Below, piece after piece: positions 18,294 through 26,305 of a stretch of 62,878 bases of DNA. Both the position numbers and the translations under genes were made by a program. Under the pieces are notes generated by a model that was not told the DNA's origin, did not search any database, and saw only the letters and a program-made list of their open reading frames with translations. This DNA comes from Phycisphaerales bacterium (lineage in GTDB: Bacteria > Planctomycetota > Phycisphaerae > UBA1845): positions 1 to 62,878 of the forward strand of contig JADZBE010000025.1 in NCBI GenBank assembly GCA_020852275.1, given 5' to 3'. Numbering within the stretch: the stretch's first letter is position 1; the number at the start of each line of letters is the position of its first letter.

Positions 18294-18560
18294 TCAGGTG
18301 GCCAGGAAGAAGCGGTCGTGCGTGCCGCCGGGACCGACCCGGACGCGCATGGCCTTGGCGCACTTCGGGCAGCGCCCCGCGTAGAGAAGCCCGTCCGCGC
18401 TGCGGTAGATCCGCTGATACACGCCGCAGCACTCGAAGCGCACGCCAATCCAAGCGCGGGACTCAACGGGTCCGCAATTCGGGACGGTGACGCTCGGCTC
18501 CGGCGCGGATGGATGCCCGCGTGTTCGCAGGTCCAGGAAATAATCCGGCTCTCCACTCAC
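18294..18560 (-). CDS. small zinc-ribbon-like conserved protein
   Basis: The C-terminal 55 residues look real: RAWIGVRFECCGVYQRIYRS, YAGRCPKCAKAMRVRVGPGG and RFFLAT, with a CC and a CPKC knuckle likely binding zinc. This short pattern is familiar from planctomycete hypothetical proteins, but no function is assigned. The open frame extends upstream to 18821 with sequence that does not look coding. The GTG at 18560 is a guess, and the true start may be another GTG nearer the ribbon. The gap from 18561 to 18882 shows nothing else. Confidence 0.5.
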   Translation of the reverse strand: MSGEPDYFLDLRTRGHPSAPEPSVTVPNCGPVESRAWIGVRFECCGVYQRIYRSADGLLYAGRCPKCAKAMRVRVGPGGTHDRFFLAT

Positions 18561-18882
18561 GTCTTGAGCATCGGCGGATTCGCAGGCAGTGCTTTCGCGG
18601 ACCCGTCGTGCTGCGGGAAAGTTCGAGACCGAATCGTCGCCACCGCCGGGATCGCAAAGCGGCGCGGACGCAGGAAGGGCGACGACACGTTTCGCCGCGT
18701 CTTTGCGATAACGCCCGACTGCGCCGCCCCTGAACCACGCAACGCACCTGTGCGGCCACCCCGCAGGCTCGCGCCGGTGAGGTGCGGCTTCCCGAAGAAC
18801 GCGGCAGGTTCGGCTGCACACCGAGCGACGCGGAGCGCAGAGCCTGCCTCTCGACGGGGTCCTATCTGGACGATATTATTTC

Positions 18883-19386
18883 ATGGAGGTGTATTTTTCG
18901 TCGGAGCGCGTATGCCTGAGCCGATTGTTTCACCTGATAATAGATGCCATGGCCGAGGAGGTGCTGGCGCTTTCGCAGCTCTCGGCGGTCGCGCGGACGC
19001 GGAAGTCGGCGGCGACGGCGGAGCTGACCGAGCCGGAATTCATGGCCCTGGATGCGGTCCTGCGCGAAGGAACCATGACCGTCGGGGACATTCAGCGCCG
19101 GGTGGGGGTGCTTCCTGCGCAGATGTCGCGCATCTTGCGAATCCTTGAGAAACACCCGTCTGGGAAGCCGCTTGTCGAGAGCAGAATCAACCCGGATGAT
19201 CGCCGTCGAGTTGACGTAACCATCACAGCCGCAGGACGTTCCGTCCATGCCAACTATCGTCGCGGGCGGATCAGCTTCATCTGTGATTTCCTCGCTAACC
19301 TGCAGGAAGCCGAACGTGTCACGTTCATGAAGATCGTCCGGGACTTCCAGGGCCGGGTCGAGTCTTTGATTGGCGGTAAAAAGTAA
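18883..19386 (+). CDS. MarR family transcriptional regulator
   Basis: A 167-residue winged-helix protein. After an N-terminal dimer helix, LTEPEFMALDAVLREGTMTV and GDIQRRVGVLPAQMSRILRI form the helix-turn-helix. RINPDDRRRVDVTITAAGRS is the wing with the DxR signature of MarR proteins. A last dimer helix and basic end follow. The start is taken as ATG 18883; ATG 18949 would remove 22 residues and is possible. A 15-bp palindrome overlaps its stop codon, and a likely promoter for the Tyr-rich secreted protein follows, so that gene is the best candidate target, though this is inference. Confidence 0.85.
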   Translation: MEVYFSSERVCLSRLFHLIIDAMAEEVLALSQLSAVARTRKSAATAELTEPEFMALDAVLREGTMTVGDIQRRVGVLPAQMSRILRILEKHPSGKPLVESRINPDDRRRVDVTITAAGRSVHANYRRGRISFICDFLANLQEAERVTFMKIVRDFQGRVESLIGGKK

Positions 19387-19398
19387 ACTTATGGTTTA
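19384..19398. promoter_or_regulatory. candidate operator palindrome
   Basis: TAAAC-TTATG-GTTTA, with a further AATAAACTT a few bases on, directly upstream of a likely promoter. Proximity to a MarR gene makes it a candidate operator. Confidence 0.4.
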
Positions 19399-19413
19399 TG
19401 AAAATAAACTTGC

Positions 19414-19442
19414 TTGCTGCTAACAATCTCGCGATGTAAAAT
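19414..19442 (+). promoter_or_regulatory. sigma-70-like promoter of the Tyr-rich gene
   Basis: TTGCTG, 17 bases, TAAAAT, in one of the few AT-rich patches of the region and about 95 bases before the ATG. The -10 is good, the -35 weak. Confidence 0.4.
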
Positions 19443-19537
19443 GTCTTGTTGAGTGAAATGATCTCAGCCTCCAGCCGTTAGAGAATGCAGTGGACCTCGG
19501 CCAGACGCCGAGATGGGCTTTTTGAAGGAGATGTGCC

Positions 19538-19936
19538 ATGACGATGCGAACGGGCAAGCTGATGGGCGCCATCTTCGCGGTGGCGGTGGTGGGCGTGGTG
19601 CTTGGCAGCGCTTCGGAGGCGCGTGCGGATCATTACTACTCGGGTGGGTACAGCCGGGGATATTCGTACTACCGGCCTGCGTACACATGCTACTCGACGC
19701 CGGTGTACTGTGCCCCTCGGCCGGTGTACTGCGAGCCGCGTCCGGTGTATTACGCGCCGCCGCGCGTGTATTGCGAGCCGCGTCCGGTGTACTACTCCCC
19801 GCCGGTGTATTACAGCCGCCCGTCGTACTCGTACGGCGGCTACTACCGGGACAGCGGGTTCTCGATCGGCGGCAGCTATAACCGCGGCGGGTATGGCCGC
19901 GACGGCGGAAGCTTCTACTTCAACTACCGCAGATAG
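19538..19936 (+). CDS. secreted Tyr/Pro-rich repeat protein
   Basis: A 132-residue protein with a signal peptide (about residues 1-30, MRTGKLMGAIFAVAVVGVVL with an ARA-like cleavage site). The mature part is built from RPVYYAPP / RVYCEPRPVYYSPP repeats with four Cys, ending in a Gly/Ser/Tyr tail. GAAGGAG lies eight bases upstream. Such small Tyr-rich proteins are common in planctomycetes and may form cross-linked wall or stalk material, but no role is established. A strong terminator follows, so it is a single-gene unit, probably well expressed. Confidence 0.8.
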   Translation: MTMRTGKLMGAIFAVAVVGVVLGSASEARADHYYSGGYSRGYSYYRPAYTCYSTPVYCAPRPVYCEPRPVYYAPPRVYCEPRPVYYSPPVYYSRPSYSYGGYYRDSGFSIGGSYNRGGYGRDGGSFYFNYRR

Positions 19937-20052
19937 CCGGTCGTCGTTCTGATCGGCCGTGCCGAGGCGTTGATTGGTCAGGCCGAGGGTTGGTCGCCCA
20001 GGGCAGGGGTTGATCTGCCACGTCGGGCGCGACGGGAGGCGTAAAGGTTTCG

Positions 20053-20107
20053 GGGCGACATGCCGGGTTCCACGGGGGGTGGGACCGGGCATGTCGCCCT
20101 TTTTTTT
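20053..20107 (+). terminator. strong Rho-independent terminator
   Basis: GGGCGACATGCC and GGCATGTCGCCC pair perfectly, with extra pairing inside, followed by eight T residues. It ends the Tyr-rich gene, whose stop is about 115 bases earlier. Between terminator and the next ATG at 20285 I see no gene. Confidence 0.88.
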
Positions 20108-20284
20108 GTCGGCGGGGTCGAGCGTCAACAGCGTGGCATTATCGGGGCGGCGCGGGCGTTACGCAGCAGATCGGGAACCGACTCCGAGTTGAGGAGTCTA
20201 AACCGATGCGACGGGGCGGCGCGACATGCCCGCCGGCGCACGGTTGGTTTGATGATCCGCTGTACTCCCCTTGGAGCGACGCGC

Positions 20285-22864
20285 ATGTCCACCCGCATGA
20301 ATCGCCTGATCTGCTGCCTCGCGGCCTCCTTCGCCCTGATCCCCGCCATCTCCTCCGCTCAGACGATCATTATCGAACGGCCCATTCCGCTTCCGCCGCC
20401 GCCGGATCGTCCCCTTCCTCCTCCCGACCGCCCGGCGCCGCCTCGGCCTCCGCAGCGCGGGATCAAGATGGAGGTCCGCGCGCTGGGGATTGAGACGAAC
20501 ATCACCGACGGCGCCGCGGTGACGAAGGTCGACCAGACGTTCCACAACCCGCACGACTTCGCCGTCGAGGGCACGTACATCTTCCCGCTCGACGACGACG
20601 TGGCCGTGTCGCGGTTCACGATGGATGTCAACGGGCAGGAAATCGAAGGCAAGCTGCTCGATGTGAAGGAGGCGCGGCAGACGTATGAGCAGATTGTGCG
20701 GGGCATGAAGGACCCGGCGCTGCTGGAGTACGTGGGCACGAAGATGTTCAAGGCGAGCATCTTCCCGATCAACCCGCACAGCGACGTGCGCGTGCGCCTG
20801 TCGTACACGCAGATGCTCGAAACGCAGGACGGGCTGGTGCGCTACCGCTACCCGATGAACACGGAGAAGTACCTTCCCTCGCCGATTCAGCGGCTCAGCG
20901 TGCTCGTCCGCGTGGAGAGCAAGACGCCCATCAAGAGCGTGTTCTCTCCGAGCCACGAGGTCGCCGTGTCGCGCCTGTCGGAAAACAAGGCGACGGCGAG
21001 CATGGAAGTGAGCAACCAGTTCCCCGACCGCGACTTTGAACTCTTCTACATGCTCTCGGAGAAGGAGTTCGGGCTGACGGTGATGACGTATCGCGAGCCG
21101 GGCGAGGACGGCTACTTCGTGGCGCGGATTTCGCCGAATGCCACGACCAGACCGGAGGACGTGATGCCCAAGAACGTCGCGTTCGTGCTGGACACGTCGG
21201 GCAGCATGAGCGACGAGGGCAAGATCGGACAGGCGCGGTCGGCGCTGAAGTTCTGCCTCGATCATCTCAACGAGCGCGACGCCTTCACGATCATCACGTT
21301 TTCGCACGAGCCGCGCCGCTTCAGCGAAACGCTCGTGCCCGTTTCCACCGAGAGCCGCGAAAAGGCGGCGATGTTCATCGACGGCATCGAGGCCGTGGGC
21401 GGCACGAACATCCACGACGCGCTGCTTTCCGCGCTGAAGGACGCGCCCCAGGCGGACCCGACGCGGCCGTTTTACATCGTGTTCCTCACGGACGGTCAGC
21501 CGACGGTGGGCGTGGTGAGCGAGCCGGAGATTCTCAAGAACGTGCGCGAGGCCAACACGCAGCGGACGCGGCTGTTCGTGTTCGGCGTGGGGCATGACGT
21601 GAACACGCGGCTGCTGGATCTGCTGGCGGAGCAGAACCGCGGGACGCGCGAGTACGTCGAGCCGGGAGAGAACTTGGAGCTGGCGCTGTCGAGTTTCTAC
21701 CGGAAGATTTCGGATCCGGTGTTGTCGGACTTGGCGCTGGCGTTCGGCGGGCTGGAGGTACACGACGTGTATCCGCCGCGGCTGGGCGACCTGTTCGGCG
21801 GGATGGAGCTGGTGGTGGTCGGGCGCTACAACGGCTCGGGTCATCGCGCGGTGGAACTGGAGGGGACGCGGCGCGGGGCGCAAGAGAAGCACATCTACGA
21901 GACGAAGTTCCCGGACGATGACCGCACGCACGAGTTCCTGCCGCGCTTGTGGGCGACGCGCAAGGTCGGATACCTGCTCGACGAAATCCGCCTGCACGGC
22001 GAGAACGCGGAGCTGAAAAGCAGTGTGGTCATGCTGGCCAAGAAGTACGGGATCATCACGCCGTACACGTCATACCTCGTGACCGAGCCGGGGCGCGTGG
22101 CCATGCGCGAAGGTCGCGGCGGCGGGGCGTTCGACTTCGGGCAGCCGCGGCCGCGAGCCGGACTGGATTCGGAAAGGGTGAAGGCGCTCCGCGCGATGGG
22201 GTACATTGATGATGAGGGAGACGGCGAGGTCGGCCCCGGCGGCGGAGGCGGCGACGCGGACGCGGCCGAGGGCGTGTTCCTGGTGGAAGCCGAGAAATCA
22301 GCAGGCGAAGACGACCTCGCGGCGCGGGGTCTCAGCGGCGGCGCACCGGCCGCCAGTGAGCCGGCCCTGCCCAAGCCCGCCGGTGGGGATTCCGCCAGTG
22401 GGAAGCCCGCACATGCGAAGCCCGCAAAGCCCGCCGCGAAAGCGCCCCCCAAGTCGGATGCGGCGCCGAAAGTCGCCGGCCGCGCGGCGGTGGGGCAGTC
22501 GAAGGACGCCAAGCAGCTTCAGGAGCAGGACGCGGCGAAGTCGCGCGAGACCGGCGCCGGCGGCAAGAAGGGCGCGGCTGCGGACCTGATGCGCATCGTC
22601 GGGACGCGGACGTTCTACAAGTCAAAGGATTCGTGGGTGGACAGCGCCTACGACAAGAAGGACGAGACGAAGAAGATCGAGCTGTTCAGCGACGAGTACT
22701 TCGAGCTTCTCGGCAAGCACAAGGACCTCGCCAAGTGCTTCGCGCTGGGCGACCGGGTGATCGTGATGGTAGAACGCGTGGCCTACGAAACCGTGCCCCC
22801 GTCCGAGAAGAGCGGCGAAAGCCCGAAGGAGAAGGGCGAAGGCAAGGACGCGGGGCAATCATGA
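20285..22864 (+). CDS. VIT and von Willebrand A domain secreted protein
   Basis: An 859-residue protein with a signal peptide (MNRLICCLAASFALIPAISS) and a Pro-rich linker. The VIT domain spans about residues 50-190 (KVDQTFHNPHDFAVEGTYIF, LDDDVAVSRFTMDVNGQEIE). The vWA domain, about 295-470, has an intact MIDAS motif DTSGSMS and later TDGQPTVGV. A beta-rich stretch follows, then a long Ala/Lys/Pro-rich low-complexity region, then a small C-terminal domain (VGTRTFYKSKDSW). The architecture is that of inter-alpha-trypsin-inhibitor heavy-chain-like proteins, which bind ligands through a metal. The start at 20285 has GGAG eight bases upstream. No linked secretion gene is seen. Confidence 0.88.
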   Translation: MSTRMNRLICCLAASFALIPAISSAQTIIIERPIPLPPPPDRPLPPPDRPAPPRPPQRGIKMEVRALGIETNITDGAAVTKVDQTFHNPHDFAVEGTYIFPLDDDVAVSRFTMDVNGQEIEGKLLDVKEARQTYEQIVRGMKDPALLEYVGTKMFKASIFPINPHSDVRVRLSYTQMLETQDGLVRYRYPMNTEKYLPSPIQRLSVLVRVESKTPIKSVFSPSHEVAVSRLSENKATASMEVSNQFPDRDFELFYMLSEKEFGLTVMTYREPGEDGYFVARISPNATTRPEDVMPKNVAFVLDTSGSMSDEGKIGQARSALKFCLDHLNERDAFTIITFSHEPRRFSETLVPVSTESREKAAMFIDGIEAVGGTNIHDALLSALKDAPQADPTRPFYIVFLTDGQPTVGVVSEPEILKNVREANTQRTRLFVFGVGHDVNTRLLDLLAEQNRGTREYVEPGENLELALSSFYRKISDPVLSDLALAFGGLEVHDVYPPRLGDLFGGMELVVVGRYNGSGHRAVELEGTRRGAQEKHIYETKFPDDDRTHEFLPRLWATRKVGYLLDEIRLHGENAELKSSVVMLAKKYGIITPYTSYLVTEPGRVAMREGRGGGAFDFGQPRPRAGLDSERVKALRAMGYIDDEGDGEVGPGGGGGDADAAEGVFLVEAEKSAGEDDLAARGLSGGAPAASEPALPKPAGGDSASGKPAHAKPAKPAAKAPPKSDAAPKVAGRAAVGQSKDAKQLQEQDAAKSRETGAGGKKGAAADLMRIVGTRTFYKSKDSWVDSAYDKKDETKKIELFSDEYFELLGKHKDLAKCFALGDRVIVMVERVAYETVPPSEKSGESPKEKGEGKDAGQS

Positions 22865-22952
22865 CGGCGGCGGCGCTGCGCCTTTTGCGACATCTTGGCT
22901 CACGGGTCATTTTGGATGTTCGATTCGCGGGTTTCTGCGGTGTCGCGTGAGC

Positions 22953-23783
22953 TTATCCCTTGCGCGTAGCTGCTGCGCTCAGCATTTCCTCAACGCGTTC
23001 CATGCTGAGGACGCGGGCGATCACGTCGGGTCCAACCTGTGATTCCTCCAGTCGCAGCGCCTCGCGCACGTGAAACGGACCCACCGCGAGCCGTTCGAGC
23101 GCGACGAGACATCCGCCGGTCCGCAGCCGCGTGCCCACGTCACGGATCAACGACCGCACATACGTCCCGCGGCCGCACTGCATCTCGAACGTCACCGCGG
23201 GCCAGCGATACTCGAGCACGTCGATCCGGTCGATCCGCACCGGGCGCGGCTTCAGTTCGACCGGCGCGCCCCGGCGCGCCAGCTTGTACGCCGGTCGCCC
23301 GCCGACCTTGATGGCCGACAGCGCCGGAGGGACCTGCTCGATCGTCCCGACAAAGGCGGCGAACGCTGCCCGCACCTCGCGCTGCGTCGGCAGGATATCG
23401 GTCGCCTCGCGCTCCGTCGGCACGAGATCGGTCGCGTTGCGCTCCGCCGCCCCGTGCTCCACCGGCACGCGCTCCGCCGGTATGCGATTCAGCGGCACCT
23501 GGATGAGCGGCTCGTCGCTGTCGAAGCTTGCGCTGGTCACGTCCAGCCGCGCCTCCGCCCGGTACACCTTTGGGAGATCCATCAACCGCTCCACCAGCTT
23601 CGTCGCCTTGCCCAGACAGATGATCAGCACGCCCGTGGCGGCCGGATCCAGCGTGCCGGCGTGTCCGCTCTTGCGCTGCCCGGTCAGCTTGCGCAGGCGG
23701 TACAACGCCTTGGCCGACGTGATGCCCGCGGGTTTGTTGATGATCAGCAGGCCGTCGAGCGAGGTGGATGCAGGGTTGTACAC
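22953..23783 (-). CDS. truB: tRNA pseudouridine-55 synthase with decapeptide-repeat insert
   Basis: A 276-residue TruB that makes pseudouridine 55 in the T-loop of tRNAs. Signatures are LLIINKPAGITSAKAL, the catalytic Asp in GHAGTLDPAATGVL, KVYRAEARL, QVPPALSAIKVGGRPAY and CGRGTYVRSLIRDVG. Between KVYRAEARLDVTSASFDSD and the QVPP motif lies an insert of four ten-residue units (VPLNRIPAER, VPVEHGAAER, NATDLVPTER, EATDILPTQR) that ordinary TruB lacks. The start is GTG at 23783. The gene is alone, with no rbfA or rpsO beside it, unlike the common arrangement. Confidence 0.93.
   Translation of the reverse strand: MYNPASTSLDGLLIINKPAGITSAKALYRLRKLTGQRKSGHAGTLDPAATGVLIICLGKATKLVERLMDLPKVYRAEARLDVTSASFDSDEPLIQVPLNRIPAERVPVEHGAAERNATDLVPTEREATDILPTQREVRAAFAAFVGTIEQVPPALSAIKVGGRPAYKLARRGAPVELKPRPVRIDRIDVLEYRWPAVTFEMQCGRGTYVRSLIRDVGTRLRTGGCLVALERLAVGPFHVREALRLEESQVGPDVIARVLSMERVEEMLSAAATRKG
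23380..23499. repeat. 30-bp in-frame tandem repeat inside truB
   Basis: Four units starting at 23380, 23410, 23440 and 23470, each with CGCTCCG/CGCTGCG at the left end. It keeps the reading frame and adds 40 residues. Confidence 0.85.
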
Positions 23784-23794
23784 GCGGGTGGAAT

Positions 23795-23905
23795 TTCGGA
23801 TTTCGGATTCTAGATTTGAGATTTCGGATTTGAGATTTCGGATTTCGGATTTCGGATTTGAGATTTCTGATCTCAGATTTCAGATTTCAGATTGCAGATT
23901 CGAGG
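23795..23905. repeat. GATTTCGGATTT short tandem repeat
   Basis: About 14 degenerate 7-8 base units (ATTTCGG, ATTTGAG, ATTTCAG) immediately upstream of truB. It is strikingly AT-rich for this genome. Confidence 0.85.
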
Positions 23906-23922
23906 TTCCGGCCCCAAGGTGG

Positions 23923-23968
23923 GGCTGCTCTCCGAGCAGCCACCGGTTTGCCGGCTCTCCGAGCCGGC
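23923..23968. repeat. two adjacent CTC-TCC-GAG hairpins
   Basis: GGCTGCTC-TCC-GAGCAGCC at 23923-23941 and GCCGGCTC-TCC-GAGCCGGC at 23950-23968. The stems differ but stay fully paired, and the loop is constant. The first has the same GGTGG flank as the copy that broke the RHS gene at 6852. Confidence 0.85.
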
Positions 23969-24076
23969 GAACAAGGCAACCGAAACAATCCAAGTAGAAC
24001 CAACACGTTGTTTCAGGATCGACAGGCCTGGTTGGCAACACCCACTCCCTCAAGGTCACAGTACGGTTGTGCAACC

Positions 24077-24215
24077 GCGCCCGATACCCGATACCCAAGC
24101 ACGCGAGCACCCGAGGACCCGATACCCGAGTACCCGATACCCGAGTACCCGACTACCCGATGCACGACGCACGACGCACGATGCACGATGCACGATGCAC
24201 GATGTACGCCACACG
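24077..24215. repeat. ACCCGAT and ACGATGC short tandem repeats
   Basis: Degenerate CGATACCCGAGTACC units pass into GCACGATGCACGAC units. They end at the 3' end of the WalJ-like gene. With the previous repeats this fills the whole 23784-24221 gap; no gene there. Confidence 0.8.
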
Positions 24216-24221
24216 CCCCGC

Positions 24222-24983
24222 CTACCACTCCCACATTTGCGACACATCGTGCCGGCTTGCGTGGTGCACCGGGTACATCCGCCCCACCGCCCGATGCTGC
24301 GCCTCCAGCGCCAGCTCCGGCAGGTTGTTCTCCTCGCTTAAGTGCGCCACCGCCACCCACTCTGGAAGACTCCGCCCGCACTGCGAGAGCAGCTCCGCGG
24401 CCTCGTCGTTGGAAAGATGCCCGCCCGGACCGGTGATGCGGCGCTTCAGGTGCTCGGGATACGGTCCGCTCTGCAGCATGTCGGGATCGTAATTCGTCTC
24501 CAGATACGCCGCGTTCACCGATGCCAGCAGCGCCCACAATCCGGGGAAGCAGTGGCCCAGGTCCGTGAAAATGCCCAGCCGCCGCCCGCCGCATTCGATC
24601 ACAAACGCCACGCCGTCGGCCGCATCATGCGGCGTGGGGATCGTGTGTACGCACACGCCGTCAAACCGCAGTGCCTCGCCGGAGCGAAAGTAGCGCACGT
24701 CCGACAGCCGCCCCAGATCGCGGGGAATCGCCTCGTGGGTCTTGCGCGTCATGTAGATCGGCAGCTTGAACTTCCGCTGAAACACGCCGGCCGCGCGGAT
24801 GTGGTCTTCGTGGTCATGGCTGATGATCAGCGCGTCCACCTGGCGGATGTCGCGCCCATGCCGCGCCATGCGCTGCTGCGCCTGCCGCCCGCTGATGCCC
24901 GCGTCGAAGAGCAGGCGCACGCCCTCCGCCTCGACGTAGATCGAATTGCCGTTCGAGCCGGACTGAAGCGAAAACGTGATCAC
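24222..24983 (-). CDS. MBL-fold metallo-hydrolase, WalJ/YycJ-like
   Basis: A 253-residue metallo-beta-lactamase-fold hydrolase. It opens with the WalJ-type VITFSLQSGSNGNSIYVEAE, followed by LLFDAGISGRQ, the metal motif SHDHEDH near residue 60, TPHDAADGVAF, the metal Asp in FTDLGHCF, and the C-terminal NLPELALEAQHRAVG. WalJ-like enzymes are thought to act on DNA as exonuclease-type hydrolases. The GTG at 24983 matches where the domain begins; the upstream frame to 25118 is coded by a dispersed hairpin repeat and is unlikely to be translated. Confidence 0.85.
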   Translation of the reverse strand: MITFSLQSGSNGNSIYVEAEGVRLLFDAGISGRQAQQRMARHGRDIRQVDALIISHDHEDHIRAAGVFQRKFKLPIYMTRKTHEAIPRDLGRLSDVRYFRSGEALRFDGVCVHTIPTPHDAADGVAFVIECGGRRLGIFTDLGHCFPGLWALLASVNAAYLETNYDPDMLQSGPYPEHLKRRITGPGGHLSNDEAAELLSQCGRSLPEWVAVAHLSEENNLPELALEAQHRAVGRMYPVHHASRHDVSQMWEW

Positions 24984-25045
24984 GGCGATATCGTCGCGGG
25001 TCCGGCACGCGGGCGTCAAGACCACGCGGGCGTCAAGACCCCTCA

Positions 25046-25112
25046 GAGCCGCGACCGTAAGGAAACGCATTCTGAGGCTTCGAAGCGGAAACGCCCCTTG
25101 CGGTCGCGGCTC
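25046..25112. repeat. GAGCCGCGACCGTAAGG inverted repeat
   Basis: Left arm GAGCCGCGACCGTAAGG (25046-25062) and right arm CCTTGCGGTCGCGGCTC (25096-25112) pair over 17 bases with one mismatch, around a 33-base loop. It lies between the pseudopilin gene and the WalJ-like gene. Confidence 0.75.
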
Positions 25113-25161
25113 GGACAATCTGTAGTTTCAACAAGGGGCCGCAACAGCCGCCGGGCGCGCC

Positions 25162-26229
25162 TCACCGAGTTCTGCGGATCGGCGCATACGGCGAGACGCG
25201 CGTCTGCGGCGAGTAGAGCGTCGGCAGCTTGTTGCGCGGCTCGAACTCCACGGGCCTGATCGTCTCCGCGTGGAAGTCGCAGAACACGACGTTCATCTTG
25301 CTCTGCGGATGGCGCTTGCGGGCGAGGCGGTCGGGGTTGCGCTGCTCGAAGTCGGCCAGGTACGGTCCGCTCGCCCCGCCGCTGTAGATGAGATTGGCAT
25401 ATCCGCCGCTGCTCTCGTCGTCGCGCCCCGCCTCGAAGAGCAGCCCGACGTCGCCGGGGCGGAACACGCGATCCAGCTCCCCCTGTAGGCGCCGCCCCTG
25501 CTCGCCACCGCATACGTGGCTGTCCGGATATGAGCCTTCGCCGATGCACTCCGTCGGACCGCTCGAACTGTCCACCGACCGCCAGCAGGCGGGGTTCCCA
25601 TTGCTCTCGGCCGACTCCGCGCCGGCGATGTCCTCATTGATGGCGAACGATAGCAGTCCCCAGTAGGCCATGTTCTGGCTCGGCGGCTGCGGATCGTGCG
25701 GATCGCCGTCGCCGCGCAGTCCGTTGTTGTTGCCGTTCTTGTAGCGCGGATAGAACGACGTGGCGATGTTCACTTTGTCCGCCGGGCAGACGAGCATCTC
25801 CAGCTCCTTGCTGATGAGATTCAGCTTGCCCGAGGCCTTGTCGAAGTCCGTCGCGCGCACGCCCCAGTTCCAATTGTTGGAATAACCGATGCCCGCGCCC
25901 TGCGCGAACGCCACGGGCCAGGCCAGCAGCTCGCCGTTCTCGTCATACACAAAGCGGTTGCGGCTCGGGTCCGCATAGGACACGCCCACTTCGTCGGTGA
26001 CAAGCTGAATGCGATTGTGGTGATCGCCGGCGAAGACCAGTCCGGCCTGCGCGGTGGCGCGCTGGCTGGAAAGGCACTTGGTGAGCTTGGCCTGCTCGCG
26101 CGCCGAACGCAAAGAGGGCAGCAGGATGGAGATCAGCAACGCGATGATGGCGATGACCACGAGCAGCTCGATCAGCGTAAACGCCGATCGCCGCACCCGG
26201 TGGAAGTTGTTATTTCCAACAACAATCAT
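25162..26229 (-). CDS. type II secretion-like pseudopilin
   Basis: A 355-residue protein with a prepilin leader: basic start, then [19 protein letters not shown], cut before the Phe with Glu at +5. The globular part has a long variable region and ends [20 protein letters not shown], close to the H-X9-DG style end of planctomycete DUF1559-type pseudopilins. Large paralogous families of such proteins occur in planctomycetes, and their role beyond a type II secretion or pilus-like machine is unknown. The ATG at 26229 has GAGGC seven bases upstream. No other secretion gene is adjacent. Confidence 0.85.
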   Translation of the reverse strand: MIVVGNNNFHRVRRSAFTLIELLVVIAIIALLISILLPSLRSAREQAKLTKCLSSQRATAQAGLVFAGDHHNRIQLVTDEVGVSYADPSRNRFVYDENGELLAWPVAFAQGAGIGYSNNWNWGVRATDFDKASGKLNLISKELEMLVCPADKVNIATSFYPRYKNGNNNGLRGDGDPHDPQPPSQNMAYWGLLSFAINEDIAGAESAESNGNPACWRSVDSSSGPTECIGEGSYPDSHVCGGEQGRRLQGELDRVFRPGDVGLLFEAGRDDESSGGYANLIYSGGASGPYLADFEQRNPDRLARKRHPQSKMNVVFCDFHAETIRPVEFEPRNKLPTLYSPQTRVSPYAPIRRTR

Positions 26230-26267
26230 AAGCGTGCCTCTACTTCGCCTGTCTGTCATTTCAGAAG

Positions 26268-26296
26268 TCCGTCATTCCCGCGAAGGCGGGAATCCA
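26268..26296. repeat. CGTCATTCCCGCG repeat, single unit
   Basis: CGTCATTCCCGCGAAGGCGG at the junction of the pseudopilin start and GH13 end; here without its inverted partner. Confidence 0.7.
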
Positions 26297-26305
26297 GTGC
26301 CACGG

